Below, piece after piece: positions 34,574 through 42,752 of a stretch of DNA of 64,000 bases (position 1 is the stretch's first letter; every line of letters starts with the position of its first letter). The stretch is from positions 1 to 64,000 of the forward strand of contig CALLMM010000024.1 in NCBI GenBank assembly GCA_938005745.1, read 5' to 3'. The position numbers were made by a program, and so were the translations under genes. Under the pieces are notes generated by a model. The model had not been told where the DNA came from. It did no database searches and saw only the letters and a program-made list of their open reading frames with translations. Source of the stretch: an uncultured Chthonomonadales bacterium. GTDB lineage: Bacteria > Armatimonadota > Chthonomonadetes > Chthonomonadales > CAJBBX01.

Positions 34574-36358
34574 TTACCGCCGACCTCCTCCTCCGCCCAT
34601 ACGCGGCATTCCGCCGCCGCCGAAGGGACTGCCTGCGGTCTGTGGGACCGGCTCGATCTTGGTGGTGATGATGCGTTCGCCTTCCTGCAAGCCCTCCACG
34701 ATCTCTACCGAGTCGTTGCCCTCCAACTCCGTCTTGACGTCTCTGCGGATCGGGGTTACGTCCACCAGGGTATCGGGATCGGGCTGTCCGCCGGAAGCGG
34801 GATCCACCGGAGCGGGCTTGCCGCCGCTGACAATCTCCACGAACTTGCCCTTATCATCCGTGCGGATGGCTTCCGTGGGAACGTTGATCACATCCTCTTT
34901 CTTGTTGATCACGAACTCGCAGGTCGCGTTCATGCCCGGCTTGAGCAGGCGGTAGGTCGGGGCGGAGTTGTCAATCTCCACGCGCACAGGGATCGAAGTA
35001 ACGTTCTGCTCCACGACCGCCTGCGGGTCAATGCGCGTTACTTTGCCCTCAAAAGGCACGCCGGGATAGGCGTCCACCGCCACATCTACCGTCTGTCCGA
35101 CATCCACATTGGCGATATCGGTCTCATCCACCTTGACATCAATGTACATCCGGGTTACGTCGCCAAGCTGCAGAATGTTGTTGCCTGTTGCGGCAAAGGA
35201 GAGCGCGGAGGAGATGATCGTCCCTTCCTCCACATACTTCTGCAGAACAACGCCGTCGTTGGGGGCGCGGACGGTCGCCTGCGAGCGAGTAACCTGCGCG
35301 TTGGTCAGGTTTGCCTCTGCGCGCTTTTTGGACGCCTCTGCCTGCAGGATGTCGTACTGGCGGATGCGGATGTTCATCATGTTGGCTTTCGCCAGAGCCA
35401 GCGCCTTCTCGGCATTGGCGACCTGCTGCTGCGCCTGCTTATAGGCGGCTTCCGATTCGCGATAGGAGCTTTCCCGGATCTCGACGTCCACCGCATTGGC
35501 TTCGGCGGTCTGCTTCTGCGCCAGCGCCTGATCCACGCGCGCCTGCGCCGCCTCTTCCGCCATGCGCTGCTGTTCGTCCAGCGTCTCCATCTTCTTGCGC
35601 GCCGCCTCAACCTGCGACCTATGAACTTCATAGGTCGCCTGCGCCTGATCCACCACCTGCTGGGACACGAAGCCCTTCTCCATCAGGGACTTCTGGCGGG
35701 TCAGGTTCGCCTCCGCGTTTCGCAAATTCGCCAGCGCCTGATCGAGGGCTGCCTGCGCGGAGGCGCGCTCCTGCGGGTGGGTGGCATTTTTCAACTGATT
35801 GAGCTGCTTGAGAGCATTCTGATAGTTGGCGGTCGCGTTGGCGACGGCGGCCGATGTGAGCGATGGCTGCACGTTCTTCTGCTTGAGAGCGGTCTCGCGT
35901 CTGGCTTTTGCGGCTTCCAGGCTGGCTTTTGCCGAATCCAGCTGAGTCTGCGCGGTCTGAACGTTCAACTCGCTCTGTCGCATCTGCAGTTCGTAGGTGG
36001 TTTTGTTCTGATTCTGACGGGCGATGGCGGAGTTCACATCGGCCAGCGCGGTATCCACGTTCAACTGCGTATCCGCCGGGTCAATCTCCGCCAGAACCTG
36101 GTCTTTGGTTACTTCGTCTCCGACCTCCACATTCATCTTGATCACACGTCCGCCCGCTTTGGACTTGATATCCACCACCTTCCAGGGCTTGAGCGTACCG
36201 GTTGCGGAGACCGTCTTCTTGACGAGACCGCGTTCAACGGTCGCCACCTTGAACTGCGTCTTCTCCTGTGGCGTGGCGGCGCGCAGTCGCTTCTGCGCAT
36301 AGAACCCGCCTGCGCCCACCACCAGAATCACAAGGATAATCACAATGGCGCGTTTCAT
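34574..36358 (-). CDS. MacA/HlyD-type periplasmic adaptor with a long coiled coil
   Basis: A 594-residue membrane-fusion protein. One N-terminal helix (AIVIILVILVVGAGGFYA) anchors it, then a lipoyl half (TVSATGTLKPWKVVDIKSKAGGRV), a very long alpha-helical hairpin of about 270 residues rich in Ala, Gln and Asn, the second lipoyl half (ATVRAPNDGVVLQKYVEEG), a beta-barrel and a membrane-proximal domain ending in a Gly/Arg-rich tail. The hairpin is about twice that of typical MacA, implying a longer reach towards TolC. ATGA overlap of 4 nt with the TolC gene shows coupling. MacA and related pumps export macrolides, toxins or lipids; the substrate is unknown here. Confidence 0.92.
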   Translation of the reverse strand: MKRAIVIILVILVVGAGGFYAQKRLRAATPQEKTQFKVATVERGLVKKTVSATGTLKPWKVVDIKSKAGGRVIKMNVEVGDEVTKDQVLAEIDPADTQLNVDTALADVNSAIARQNQNKTTYELQMRQSELNVQTAQTQLDSAKASLEAAKARRETALKQKNVQPSLTSAAVANATANYQNALKQLNQLKNATHPQERASAQAALDQALANLRNAEANLTRQKSLMEKGFVSQQVVDQAQATYEVHRSQVEAARKKMETLDEQQRMAEEAAQARVDQALAQKQTAEANAVDVEIRESSYRESEAAYKQAQQQVANAEKALALAKANMMNIRIRQYDILQAEASKKRAEANLTNAQVTRSQATVRAPNDGVVLQKYVEEGTIISSALSFAATGNNILQLGDVTRMYIDVKVDETDIANVDVGQTVDVAVDAYPGVPFEGKVTRIDPQAVVEQNVTSIPVRVEIDNSAPTYRLLKPGMNATCEFVINKKEDVINVPTEAIRTDDKGKFVEIVSGGKPAPVDPASGGQPDPDTLVDVTPIRRDVKTELEGNDSVEIVEGLQEGERIITTKIEPVPQTAGSPFGGGGMPRMGGGGGRR

Positions 36359-37782
36359 CTGTTCTTCCCTTCCGCAAGATAGCGATCGTTTTCACCGGTG
36401 GCGCGTTTCAGACGCGCATCCGCGATATAGAAATCAAAGATTGCCTGCACCGCGTTCGTCTCTGCCGTTACAAGCTGCGTCTGCGCGGTGATGACATCCA
36501 GAATGGTTCCGGCTCCCTCTTTCTGCGCTTCGCGGGCTGCCTCGAAGTTCTCCCGCGCGGCTTTGAGCGCCGCCTCCGAGGCTGCGATACGAAGTCTCGC
36601 CTCTTCGCGAAGCAGATATGCCTGCTCGACCTCCAGTTGAATGGACTGACGGGTTAACTCCAGCTGCTGCTGCGACTGCTCAAGCGAGGCTTTCGCCTGA
36701 CGCACCTGCGAACGGGTCAGCCCGGCGTCAAACAGCGGATAGGAGAAGGTGGTGATAAAGGTACGGTTCTCGCCCCGATCCGGATCGAAGCGGTAGCCCT
36801 GCGTCAGATTCGCCTCGACCAGCAGACCGGCATTGATATTGGCGATCTTCACGCTGTGCTTATTGGCTTCGATGGCAAGCACATCGCTCTTAAAATCAGG
36901 GCGCATGTCGAAAGCGAGTTTGAGATAGTCTGCTGACGTGCGGGTGTCCGGCTGCATGGAGGGTCTCTCCATCGGCGTATCGGGAGTGAGAATGACCGCA
37001 TTGGTCAGGATGCCCATCGCATTTTTCAGGCTGACCTGCGCGATCTGCACATTGTTCTGCGCCTGACTCAGGCGCACCTGAGCGTTATCCAGATCCGCCT
37101 GCGCCTGCAGGATATCCTTGCGCGGAGAGGCGCCCACCTCGACCGACGCTTTCGTGAACTCGAGTGTTGTCTTTGCGCGCTCCACACTCGCCAGTTCGAC
37201 CTTCACCAGCTCCTTGCGCCGGAGCAGGTCCAGGTAGGCGTTGGTAACATTCAGGATGACCCTCTGGCGCGTATCCATCAGGTTGAACTCGGTAGAGCGG
37301 AGCAGCTTCCTGCTCTGCGCCACATTCTCCTCCCGCTTCCCCATGTTGAAGACAAGCTGTCGAAGCTGAATCTGGGTTGCGTCGCTCTCGTTATTGATAG
37401 AGCGGGAGTTGATCCGGCTCGTCTGGTTGGAGTAGGTATAACTCGGTTCGATCTGCGGATAGAAGCTCGATTCTGCCTGCGTTACACGCGCTTTCGACGC
37501 GGTTACCTGACTTCTGGCAATGAAAACCTGCGGCTGGTTCGACAGGGCGATCTGGATCGCCTGATCCAGGGTCAGCGGAGCAGACAGGTCAATGGTACGG
37601 GTCTGATCGCCCTTGCCGGGCGGGTCCTGCGCCTTCACCCCTGCAGGAAGAAGAACCGTGAATGCAACCAGTAGATATAGTTTTCCAGTCAGGGGCAGGA
37701 TGTTTTTCGCAGAGGGAAACATAGCAACTGGTGCGGCTCCTCTCTCAGTGATGGTTTTTCTGCTGTTGTTATGGACGGACAT
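36355..37782 (-). CDS. TolC-family outer-membrane efflux channel
   Basis: A 475-residue protein with a signal peptide (LYLLVAFTVLLPAGVKAQ) and two outer-membrane-efflux repeats (about 60-250 and 280-465), each starting from a helical pattern (LDQAIQIALSNQPQV; LKLAFDMRPDF) with long heptad-like stretches (KASLEQSQQQLELTRQSIQLEVEQ). The trimer forms the exit duct for the adaptor and ABC pump encoded just downstream. The start is uncertain: neither ATG 37782 nor ATG 37722 has a good ribosome-binding site, and the second gives a more typical signal peptide. It begins 22 nt after the MarR gene. Confidence 0.92.
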   Translation of the reverse strand: MSVHNNSRKTITERGAAPVAMFPSAKNILPLTGKLYLLVAFTVLLPAGVKAQDPPGKGDQTRTIDLSAPLTLDQAIQIALSNQPQVFIARSQVTASKARVTQAESSFYPQIEPSYTYSNQTSRINSRSINNESDATQIQLRQLVFNMGKREENVAQSRKLLRSTEFNLMDTRQRVILNVTNAYLDLLRRKELVKVELASVERAKTTLEFTKASVEVGASPRKDILQAQADLDNAQVRLSQAQNNVQIAQVSLKNAMGILTNAVILTPDTPMERPSMQPDTRTSADYLKLAFDMRPDFKSDVLAIEANKHSVKIANINAGLLVEANLTQGYRFDPDRGENRTFITTFSYPLFDAGLTRSQVRQAKASLEQSQQQLELTRQSIQLEVEQAYLLREEARLRIAASEAALKAARENFEAAREAQKEGAGTILDVITAQTQLVTAETNAVQAIFDFYIADARLKRATGENDRYLAEGKNR

Positions 37783-37804
37783 TTTCGTGTTTCGGTGACA
37801 CCCG

Positions 37805-38362
37805 CTAACTGCTGCTCCCGCGCCGATTGCGTCGGCGGCGGGAGATAAGTTCGATCAGGGGGTCCGACTCCGGCGTCATCGGCTGTGCGACGACTCTCTC
37901 TTCCGCTTCGACCTGTTCCGCCGCCGTTGCCAGGATCTCCAGTCCCTCGATCACCTTCCTCTTCTGTCGCGCATTGAGCTTCTCAATGGTCGCGTTCATG
38001 CGCGCCTGCCGTACCTCCCGAACGTGATTCATCTCTACCCTGGCAGATTCGGTCAGGGAGAGACGCACTACACGGCGGTCAGAGGGATCGGGGCGACGTT
38101 CAACCATTCCGCGTTTCACTAGGCGATCCACCACCTGAGAAACGGCGGGAAGCTTGATCTCCAGCCGGGAGGAGACATCCTGCATCTTCAGCCCCTCGCA
38201 CTCCGCGATCAGATGCAGACAGCGAAGCTGCGAGATGGGAAGCTCCTGCAGGGGAGATTGCGGATCACCGCGAAAGACCAGCGATTTCAAGACGCGATAC
38301 AGGGCGAACGGAAGTCGGTTGTCCGCATCCGGACAGTTGTGAGTGGGAGGATCAGAACTCAT
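37805..38362 (-). CDS. MarR-family transcriptional regulator
   Basis: A 185-residue winged-helix regulator. The DNA-binding region (about 40-110) shows SQLRCLHLIAECEGLKMQDVSSRL, the recognition helix KLPAVSQVVDRLVKRG and the wing VERRPDPSDRRVVRLSLT, the D-x-R-D-R-R-like motif of the family. Long terminal helices serve dimerisation. It is the first gene of the efflux operon, so it most likely represses the operon and itself until a phenolic or drug-like ligand binds. A promoter and a short inverted repeat lie upstream. The effector cannot be predicted. Confidence 0.92.
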   Translation of the reverse strand: MSSDPPTHNCPDADNRLPFALYRVLKSLVFRGDPQSPLQELPISQLRCLHLIAECEGLKMQDVSSRLEIKLPAVSQVVDRLVKRGMVERRPDPSDRRVVRLSLTESARVEMNHVREVRQARMNATIEKLNARQKRKVIEGLEILATAAEQVEAEERVVAQPMTPESDPLIELISRRRRNRRGSSS

Positions 38363-38363
38363 T

Positions 38364-38381
38364 AGTTCGCCTGTGTGAACT
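38364..38381 (-). promoter_or_regulatory. Candidate MarR operator
   Basis: Perfect inverted repeat AGTTC (38364-38368) / GAACT (38377-38381) with 8-nt spacing, between the -10 box and the ATG. Two copies of GTTTACA (38382-38388 and 38399-38405) 17 bp apart lie alongside, the second overlapping the -10, and may be a further site. Confidence 0.4.
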
Positions 38382-38397
38382 GTTTACAATAACGAAT

Positions 38398-38427
38398 AGT
38401 TTACATGCAGAAACTATGCACTGTCAA
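38398..38427 (-). promoter_or_regulatory. Sigma70-like promoter for the efflux operon
   Basis: Minus strand: TTGACA (38422-38427) and TAAACT (38398-38403), 18-nt spacer, about 35 nt before the MarR ATG. Confidence 0.65.
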
Positions 38428-38620
38428 GTCTCCGTACGAGAGTTTTTACACGGGCGTTTCCATTCCAGTCAAAATAACAAAAAAGAGAAACGTCAGAGTC
38501 ATGCAGACTGCTTCACTGACGCTCACAACGCCAGACTTATGTGACTGCAACGGTATTGCCTACCAGATTGTCCTTGCACGGGAGGCTCAGCCGAGCCCCT
38601 CCCGTCCTTGCGCGGGAGGG

Positions 38621-38689
38621 GTCAGCCCTTCCTCCCCTGTCATTGTGAGGGAGGGGTCAGCCCTTCCTCCCCTGTCATTGTGAGGGAGG
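38621..38689. repeat. 35-bp tandem repeat, two copies
   Basis: The unit GTCAGCCCTTCCTCCCCTGT plus CATTGTGAGGGAGG occurs at 38621-38654 and 38656-38689 with identical sequence and is preceded by related text (GGGAGG-type motifs, 38581-38620). It lies in the gap between the MarR gene and the ferredoxin gene, which contains no gene. Confidence 0.8.
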
Positions 38690-38711
38690 CGCAGCCGACC
38701 GAAGCAATCTT
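38673..38711 (+). repeat. Dispersed intergenic repeat, copy 1
   Basis: TGTCATTGTGAGGGAGGCGC then AGCCGACCGAAGCAATCT. The same sequence, nearly base for base, occurs in inverted orientation at 59783-59824 and 59994-60031. Confidence 0.8.
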
Positions 38712-38749
38712 ACACCGAAAGCCGTCCGCTTCAGGAAAGGTACATCCGT

Positions 38750-39061
38750 TCACATTTTCCATTCGTCGGTTTCGCCGATAATGTATACGGTCACGTCTCC
38801 GCCGATCAGGATCGCCTGGCAAGCTAGGCGAGAGTTCTCCTGTAGGTTGCGAGCGGTGCTGAGACGATACTCTTCCGGCTCCTCCACCGGTGAAAGATTC
38901 TGGATGCCTTGAAGAATATAGACATGGCAGCTTGTGCAGGAGCAGTTGCCCCCGCAGATATGGGGCAGGGAGATGCCGTGATCGAGCGCGCAGTCGAGCA
39001 GCGTATCTCCTCCATGCGCCTGCACGGACTGATCCTGCGGAAGAAATCTGACGGTAATCAT
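38750..39061 (-). CDS. 2Fe-2S plant/adrenodoxin-type ferredoxin
   Basis: A 103-residue ferredoxin. The cluster-binding loop C-G-G-N-C-S-C-T-S-C (about residues 36-45) and the downstream Cys of LACQAIL give the C-x5-C-x2-C...C pattern of vertebrate/ISC-type 2Fe-2S ferredoxins. It could accept electrons from the reductase at 14181-15176, though they are far apart. It is a single gene, divergent from pilT with about 200 nt between, and ends near the repeat cluster. The redox partner cannot be told from its neighbours. ISC-cluster ferredoxin (Fdx) and electron-carrier roles are both possible. Confidence 0.92.
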   Translation of the reverse strand: MITVRFLPQDQSVQAHGGDTLLDCALDHGISLPHICGGNCSCTSCHVYILQGIQNLSPVEEPEEYRLSTARNLQENSRLACQAILIGGDVTVYIIGETDEWKM

Positions 39062-39155
39062 GAAACCAGCCGCAATCCTCTCCAGCCACCTGATCGTCTG
39101 GCGAGTTGCCCTCCGAATATCTTCTCAAAACGGTAGGGGACGTAACCGGAGACCG

Positions 39156-39169
39156 CGAACGTATGTTCT
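39156..39169. promoter_or_regulatory. Possible LexA-type operator
   Basis: CGAACGTATGTTCT matches 13 of 14 positions of the CGAAC-RNRY-GTTC(C/Y) box bound by LexA in Bacillus. It is between the divergent ferredoxin and PilT genes. With no lexA gene in the window and a single occurrence, this is a weak call. Confidence 0.25.
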
Positions 39170-39267
39170 AGTATGCGAACGGAAAGATATCGCCCATTCG
39201 CATCAAACCGCAGGTGCAGCGCGGTCGTCTTTAACATATACAGTCAACATCTTTCAGGAACAGCATA

Positions 39268-40398
39268 ATGACCAGCATTCATGAACTGCTTGAGATCGCT
39301 CTCAGGCAGCGGGCATCCGATCTTATATTGAAATCGGGCATGCCTCCCGCCCTGCGGGTAGATGGCGACATGGAATTGACCGGCCTGCCGAAACTATCCG
39401 CCGAAGATACCCGCGAACTGGCTTACGGAATTCTCTACAGCGCCAGCCGGGACCGTCTTTTGCAGCACGCCGACAGCGTCTCCCCGCACTCCGACCAGGA
39501 TACAACCGAAGATCACATCCAGATGCTGCTGGCGGGAGAGGAGCTTGACGTTGTCTTCACGGTTCCCAGTCGCATGCGGGTTCGCGCCAATCTCTTCCTG
39601 CAGCGAGGCGCTATCGGTGCAGCCCTGCGTCTGATCCCACTACAGCCCTATACGATAGATCAGATCAAGCTGCCTCCCGTATTGAAAGAGATGGCGCTGC
39701 GTCCGCATGGACTGATCATCATCACCGGTCCGACCGGCTCTGGCAAGACGACCACCATGGCTGCCATTCTGGAGGAGATCAACCAGCGGCGTCACTGCAA
39801 TATCTACACGATCGAAGACCCCATTGAGTACATCTTTACCGATAAGATGAGCGTCGTGCATCAACGGCAGATCGGCAGTGACACCCGCTCTTTTGCCTCC
39901 GCGCTGCGCAGCGTTACCCGCCAGACTCCGGATGTAATCGCCATCGGGGAGATGCGGGACGCCGAGACAATGGATGTAGCGATGACCGCCGCTGAGATCG
40001 GACATCTGGTGATTACGACCCTGCATACCGTCTCCGCTTCCGCAACGGTGGGACGAATCATCAACAGTTTCCCCCTGCACCTTCAGCGGCAGGTCTCCTC
40101 ACAGTTAGCCGCTTCGCTTCTATGCATCACCTCGCAGAGGCTGGTGCATCACTGCTCCGGGAAGGGAAGGGTCGCGGCGGTGGAGGTGCTGACCAGTTCG
40201 CCGACCGTCTGCAAGCAGATTGAGGAGGGCGAGATCGGAGAACTCTATAACTCCATTCGCGACGGTCAGCACTATGGGATGAACACGATGAATCAGGCTC
40301 TGGAGAAGCTGTATCTCTCCCGGCAGATCACCTATGAAGAGGCGATGCAGTACTGCGGCAACGCGACGGAGATGAAGCAGCTCCTTCGGAATATCTGA
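39268..40398 (+). CDS. PilT-like type IV pilus retraction ATPase
   Basis: A 376-residue secretion ATPase. The N-terminal PAS-like domain (about 1-125; LLEIALRQRASDLILKSGMPPALRVDG) is typical of PilT/PilU, then Walker A GPTGSGKTTT, EDPIEYI, Walker B AIGEMRDAETM and H-box HLVITTLHT. A 25-residue insertion (about residues 70-95, with acidic DQDTTEDH) interrupts the usual N-terminal domain. It would power pilus retraction or twitching. No pilin or other pil genes are adjacent. AGGAA is 9 nt upstream of the ATG. LmbE-type deacetylase starts 2 nt after the stop, so the two are coupled. Confidence 0.87.
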   Translation: MTSIHELLEIALRQRASDLILKSGMPPALRVDGDMELTGLPKLSAEDTRELAYGILYSASRDRLLQHADSVSPHSDQDTTEDHIQMLLAGEELDVVFTVPSRMRVRANLFLQRGAIGAALRLIPLQPYTIDQIKLPPVLKEMALRPHGLIIITGPTGSGKTTTMAAILEEINQRRHCNIYTIEDPIEYIFTDKMSVVHQRQIGSDTRSFASALRSVTRQTPDVIAIGEMRDAETMDVAMTAAEIGHLVITTLHTVSASATVGRIINSFPLHLQRQVSSQLAASLLCITSQRLVHHCSGKGRVAAVEVLTSSPTVCKQIEEGEIGELYNSIRDGQHYGMNTMNQALEKLYLSRQITYEEAMQYCGNATEMKQLLRNI

Positions 40399-40400
40399 CC

Positions 40401-41126
40401 ATGGACGGACCTGAACAGAGACAGAGACGCGTTCTGGCGGTCGGGGCGCATCCCGATGATATCGAAATCCTGTGCGCTGGAACGCTGGCGCGCTGCCATG
40501 CGCGCGGCGATCAGATTATCATCTGCGTCGCCACCAACGGCGATATGGGAAGCATGACCCATATGCCTCCCGAACTGGCGGAGATCCGACGACAGGAGGC
40601 GCAGGAGTCGGCTTCGCGGCTGGAGGCGGAGTTTTACTGGCTCAACTTCCCGGATGAGTTCCTCTACCATGATCACGGCACGCGGATGCGCTTCATTGAG
40701 ATGATCCGCGCCGCGCGCCCGGACATCATTCTGACTCATGCGCCGGATGACTACCATATGGATCATCGCATCGTCAGCGAACTGGTCTTTGTCTCCTCGT
40801 TCATCTCGGCGGTTCCCCATGTGGAGACCGATTCCGCGGTTCATTCGCATATCGCGCCGATCTACTACTTTGATACGCTGGCGGGAGTGAACTTTCTGCC
40901 GACAGAGTATGTGGACATCTCCGAAACGCTGGAAAAGAAGCTGGAGATGATGCGCTGTCATGCGAGTCAACTGGAGTGGCTCGGCAAGTATAACGGAATA
41001 GACATTCTGGAGTTCATTGCCTCGGTCGCGCGATTTCGCGGTCTGCAGAGCGGAGTGCGTTATGCGGAGGGCTTTCGCCGAGCCGATGTCTGGCCCCGGA
41101 CGGGAACCGTGCGTCATCTGCCCTGA
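40401..41126 (+). CDS. LmbE/PIG-L family N-deacetylase
   Basis: A 241-residue zinc hydrolase. The metal motif GAHPDDIE at residue 14 (His, Asp, Asp) and the second histidine in PDDYHMDHR are intact, so it should deacetylate an N-acetylglucosamine-type substrate; the family includes BshB (bacillithiol), MshB and PIG-L. It starts 2 nt after the pilT-type stop and lies close to a further gene at 41169. A role in bacillithiol synthesis is possible, but no bshA or bshC is visible, so the substrate is open. Confidence 0.88.
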   Translation: MDGPEQRQRRVLAVGAHPDDIEILCAGTLARCHARGDQIIICVATNGDMGSMTHMPPELAEIRRQEAQESASRLEAEFYWLNFPDEFLYHDHGTRMRFIEMIRAARPDIILTHAPDDYHMDHRIVSELVFVSSFISAVPHVETDSAVHSHIAPIYYFDTLAGVNFLPTEYVDISETLEKKLEMMRCHASQLEWLGKYNGIDILEFIASVARFRGLQSGVRYAEGFRRADVWPRTGTVRHLP

Positions 41127-41168
41127 ACCGCTTCAAAGTAACAACTCTCTCATCTTTCGGGAGCGGTC

Positions 41169-42728
41169 ATGATGTTACGTCCCCTGCCTCTGATCAGGTG
41201 GTTGTCTGCATGCCTGATCCTGATCCTTGCTCTCTCCGGGACAGCCTTCGGAGATGTGCGTATCTCCTATCGGGTCTCGCCGATCCCTCCGCGCGACGGC
41301 TCCGCTGCATTAACACGGGTTGAGATGCGAATAGTTGGAGACCTTCCGCAGGGCAGGGCGCAGCTGCAGATGCCGGTCTGGTCTCCGGGAGACTACAGCA
41401 TTCAGAACCATGCCGCGCATGTGAGGGAGTTGACCGCGACTTCGGAGGAGGGCGTCTCTCTTCCAACTGCCCGCCCCGATCCCAACACCTGGCAGATCGA
41501 GACGAAAAAGGCGAAAGAGATCGTCATCCGCTACCAGCTTACGAATACGCCGAGAGGGAACTTTACGGAGAATGTGCTGGTCCGGGAGCGATATGCCTTC
41601 TACAACGGAACCGCGCTCTATCTCTATCTGGTCGGGCACAAAGAAGCTCCCGCAACCCTCACTGTCTCCCTTCCGGAGGGCTGGAGGCAGGCGCTCACCA
41701 CACTCGACCCTCTGCCCGCCGACCCGGCGCATCCCGACAGGGTCTCCTTTTCCGCGCCGGACTACGATACCCTTGCCGATTCCCCGCTGCTTGCGGGAGA
41801 CTACGTGACGCGAACCTTTCAGTACGCCGAGAGACCGCATATACTGGCGTTCTTCGGGGCGTATCAGGGCACAGACTTCGACAGCTATGTTCCCCTAATA
41901 CAGAAAATTGTGGAGGAGCAGAATCGGCTGATGGGCGGTCCCCCCTATGCGCGTTATGTCTTCTTTTTTGATGTCAACGGCAGAGGGGGCGGGCTGGAGC
42001 ATCTCAACGGCACCCGAATCGCCATCTATCGCCAGTCCTCTGCGAGATTCTCCGCCGGGATCATCTCCCACGAGTTTTTTCACCTGTGGAACGTCAAACG
42101 GATCCGCCCGGTCTCGCTGGGACCCTTTGACTACGTCAATCCGCCGAAAACACGTAATCTCTGGTTCTGCGAGGGAGTAACCGAGTACTACGCCATGCTG
42201 ACGCTGCTGCGCGCGGGAGTGCAGAACAGGGCTACTTTTCTCGATGCGTTGAGCAATCTGATCACCGCGCTGCAGTCGCAGCCGGCGCGACTGCGGGTTA
42301 CTGCCGACGAATCCAGCTGGCGCGTCTGGGAGACCGGGCGCAGCAGCGGCTACGGCGTGTCGTACTATCTGAAGGGCGCGCTCATCGGTCTGTGTCTCGA
42401 CCTGAAGATACGCCATCTCACTGCAAACCGCCGGAGCCTCGACGATTTGATGCGCGATATGCTGAATCGCTACGGGCTACCGAAATCGGGGTTCTCGGAG
42501 GATGGCATTCGGGAGGCGGTTATTCGCGCTGCCGGGGCGGAGATGGGACCCTTCTATGATCTTCTGGCGCGCAGCTGGGAGGAGATGCCTTTCGAGGAGT
42601 GCCTGGCGTATGCGGGGCTGCGTCTGCAGAGATCGGGAGGAGCCTTTCAGATCGTCGCCGACCCGAATGCGACGGAAGAGGCCCTCGCGCTTCGCGAAAG
42701 CTGGATGAGCAGAAGCCCGGAAAGGTAG
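41169..42728 (+). CDS. M61-type (glycyl aminopeptidase-like) secreted metallopeptidase, PDZ missing
   Basis: A 519-residue protein with a signal peptide (ACLILILALSGTAFG). An N-terminal M61 beta-sandwich (about 25-190; DVRISYRVSPI, QMPVWSPGDYSIQNHAAHV) precedes the catalytic thermolysin-like domain with the zinc motif HEFFHLWNVKRIRP and the third ligand in FCEGVTEYY. M61 proteins normally end in a PDZ domain; here only about 45 residues follow the start of that region (FEECLAYAGLRLQ), so the PDZ is absent or reduced. Stop at 42726-42728 lies inside a hairpin. It is convergent with the DUF1854 gene. Confidence 0.85.
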   Translation: MMLRPLPLIRWLSACLILILALSGTAFGDVRISYRVSPIPPRDGSAALTRVEMRIVGDLPQGRAQLQMPVWSPGDYSIQNHAAHVRELTATSEEGVSLPTARPDPNTWQIETKKAKEIVIRYQLTNTPRGNFTENVLVRERYAFYNGTALYLYLVGHKEAPATLTVSLPEGWRQALTTLDPLPADPAHPDRVSFSAPDYDTLADSPLLAGDYVTRTFQYAERPHILAFFGAYQGTDFDSYVPLIQKIVEEQNRLMGGPPYARYVFFFDVNGRGGGLEHLNGTRIAIYRQSSARFSAGIISHEFFHLWNVKRIRPVSLGPFDYVNPPKTRNLWFCEGVTEYYAMLTLLRAGVQNRATFLDALSNLITALQSQPARLRVTADESSWRVWETGRSSGYGVSYYLKGALIGLCLDLKIRHLTANRRSLDDLMRDMLNRYGLPKSGFSEDGIREAVIRAAGAEMGPFYDLLARSWEEMPFEECLAYAGLRLQRSGGAFQIVADPNATEEALALRESWMSRSPER

Positions 42729-42745
42729 TGCGCCTGTCCGGGCTT
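42713..42745. terminator. Possible bidirectional terminator between convergent genes
   Basis: Nine-bp stem AAGCCCGGA (42713-42721) with TCCGGGCTT (42737-42745), the stop codon of the M61-type gene lying in the loop. There is no T-run on either side, so terminator function is uncertain. Confidence 0.4.
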
Positions 42746-42752
42746 GATCAAA

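Noticed and set aside
34097-36382. A 761-codon open frame on the plus strand
   Set aside because: It lies antisense to the adaptor and permease genes, which have clear motifs. Its Arg/Leu/Gly/His-rich text, without domains, is what the reverse of an Ala/Gln-rich coiled coil gives in GC-rich DNA.
38405-38683. A 92-codon open frame on the plus strand between the MarR and ferredoxin genes
   Set aside because: It runs across the repeats, lacks a ribosome site and gives a low-complexity Ser/Pro-rich peptide.
38573-38711. CRISPR array
   Set aside because: Repeats here are tandem or dispersed, have no regular unique spacers and no cas genes are near.
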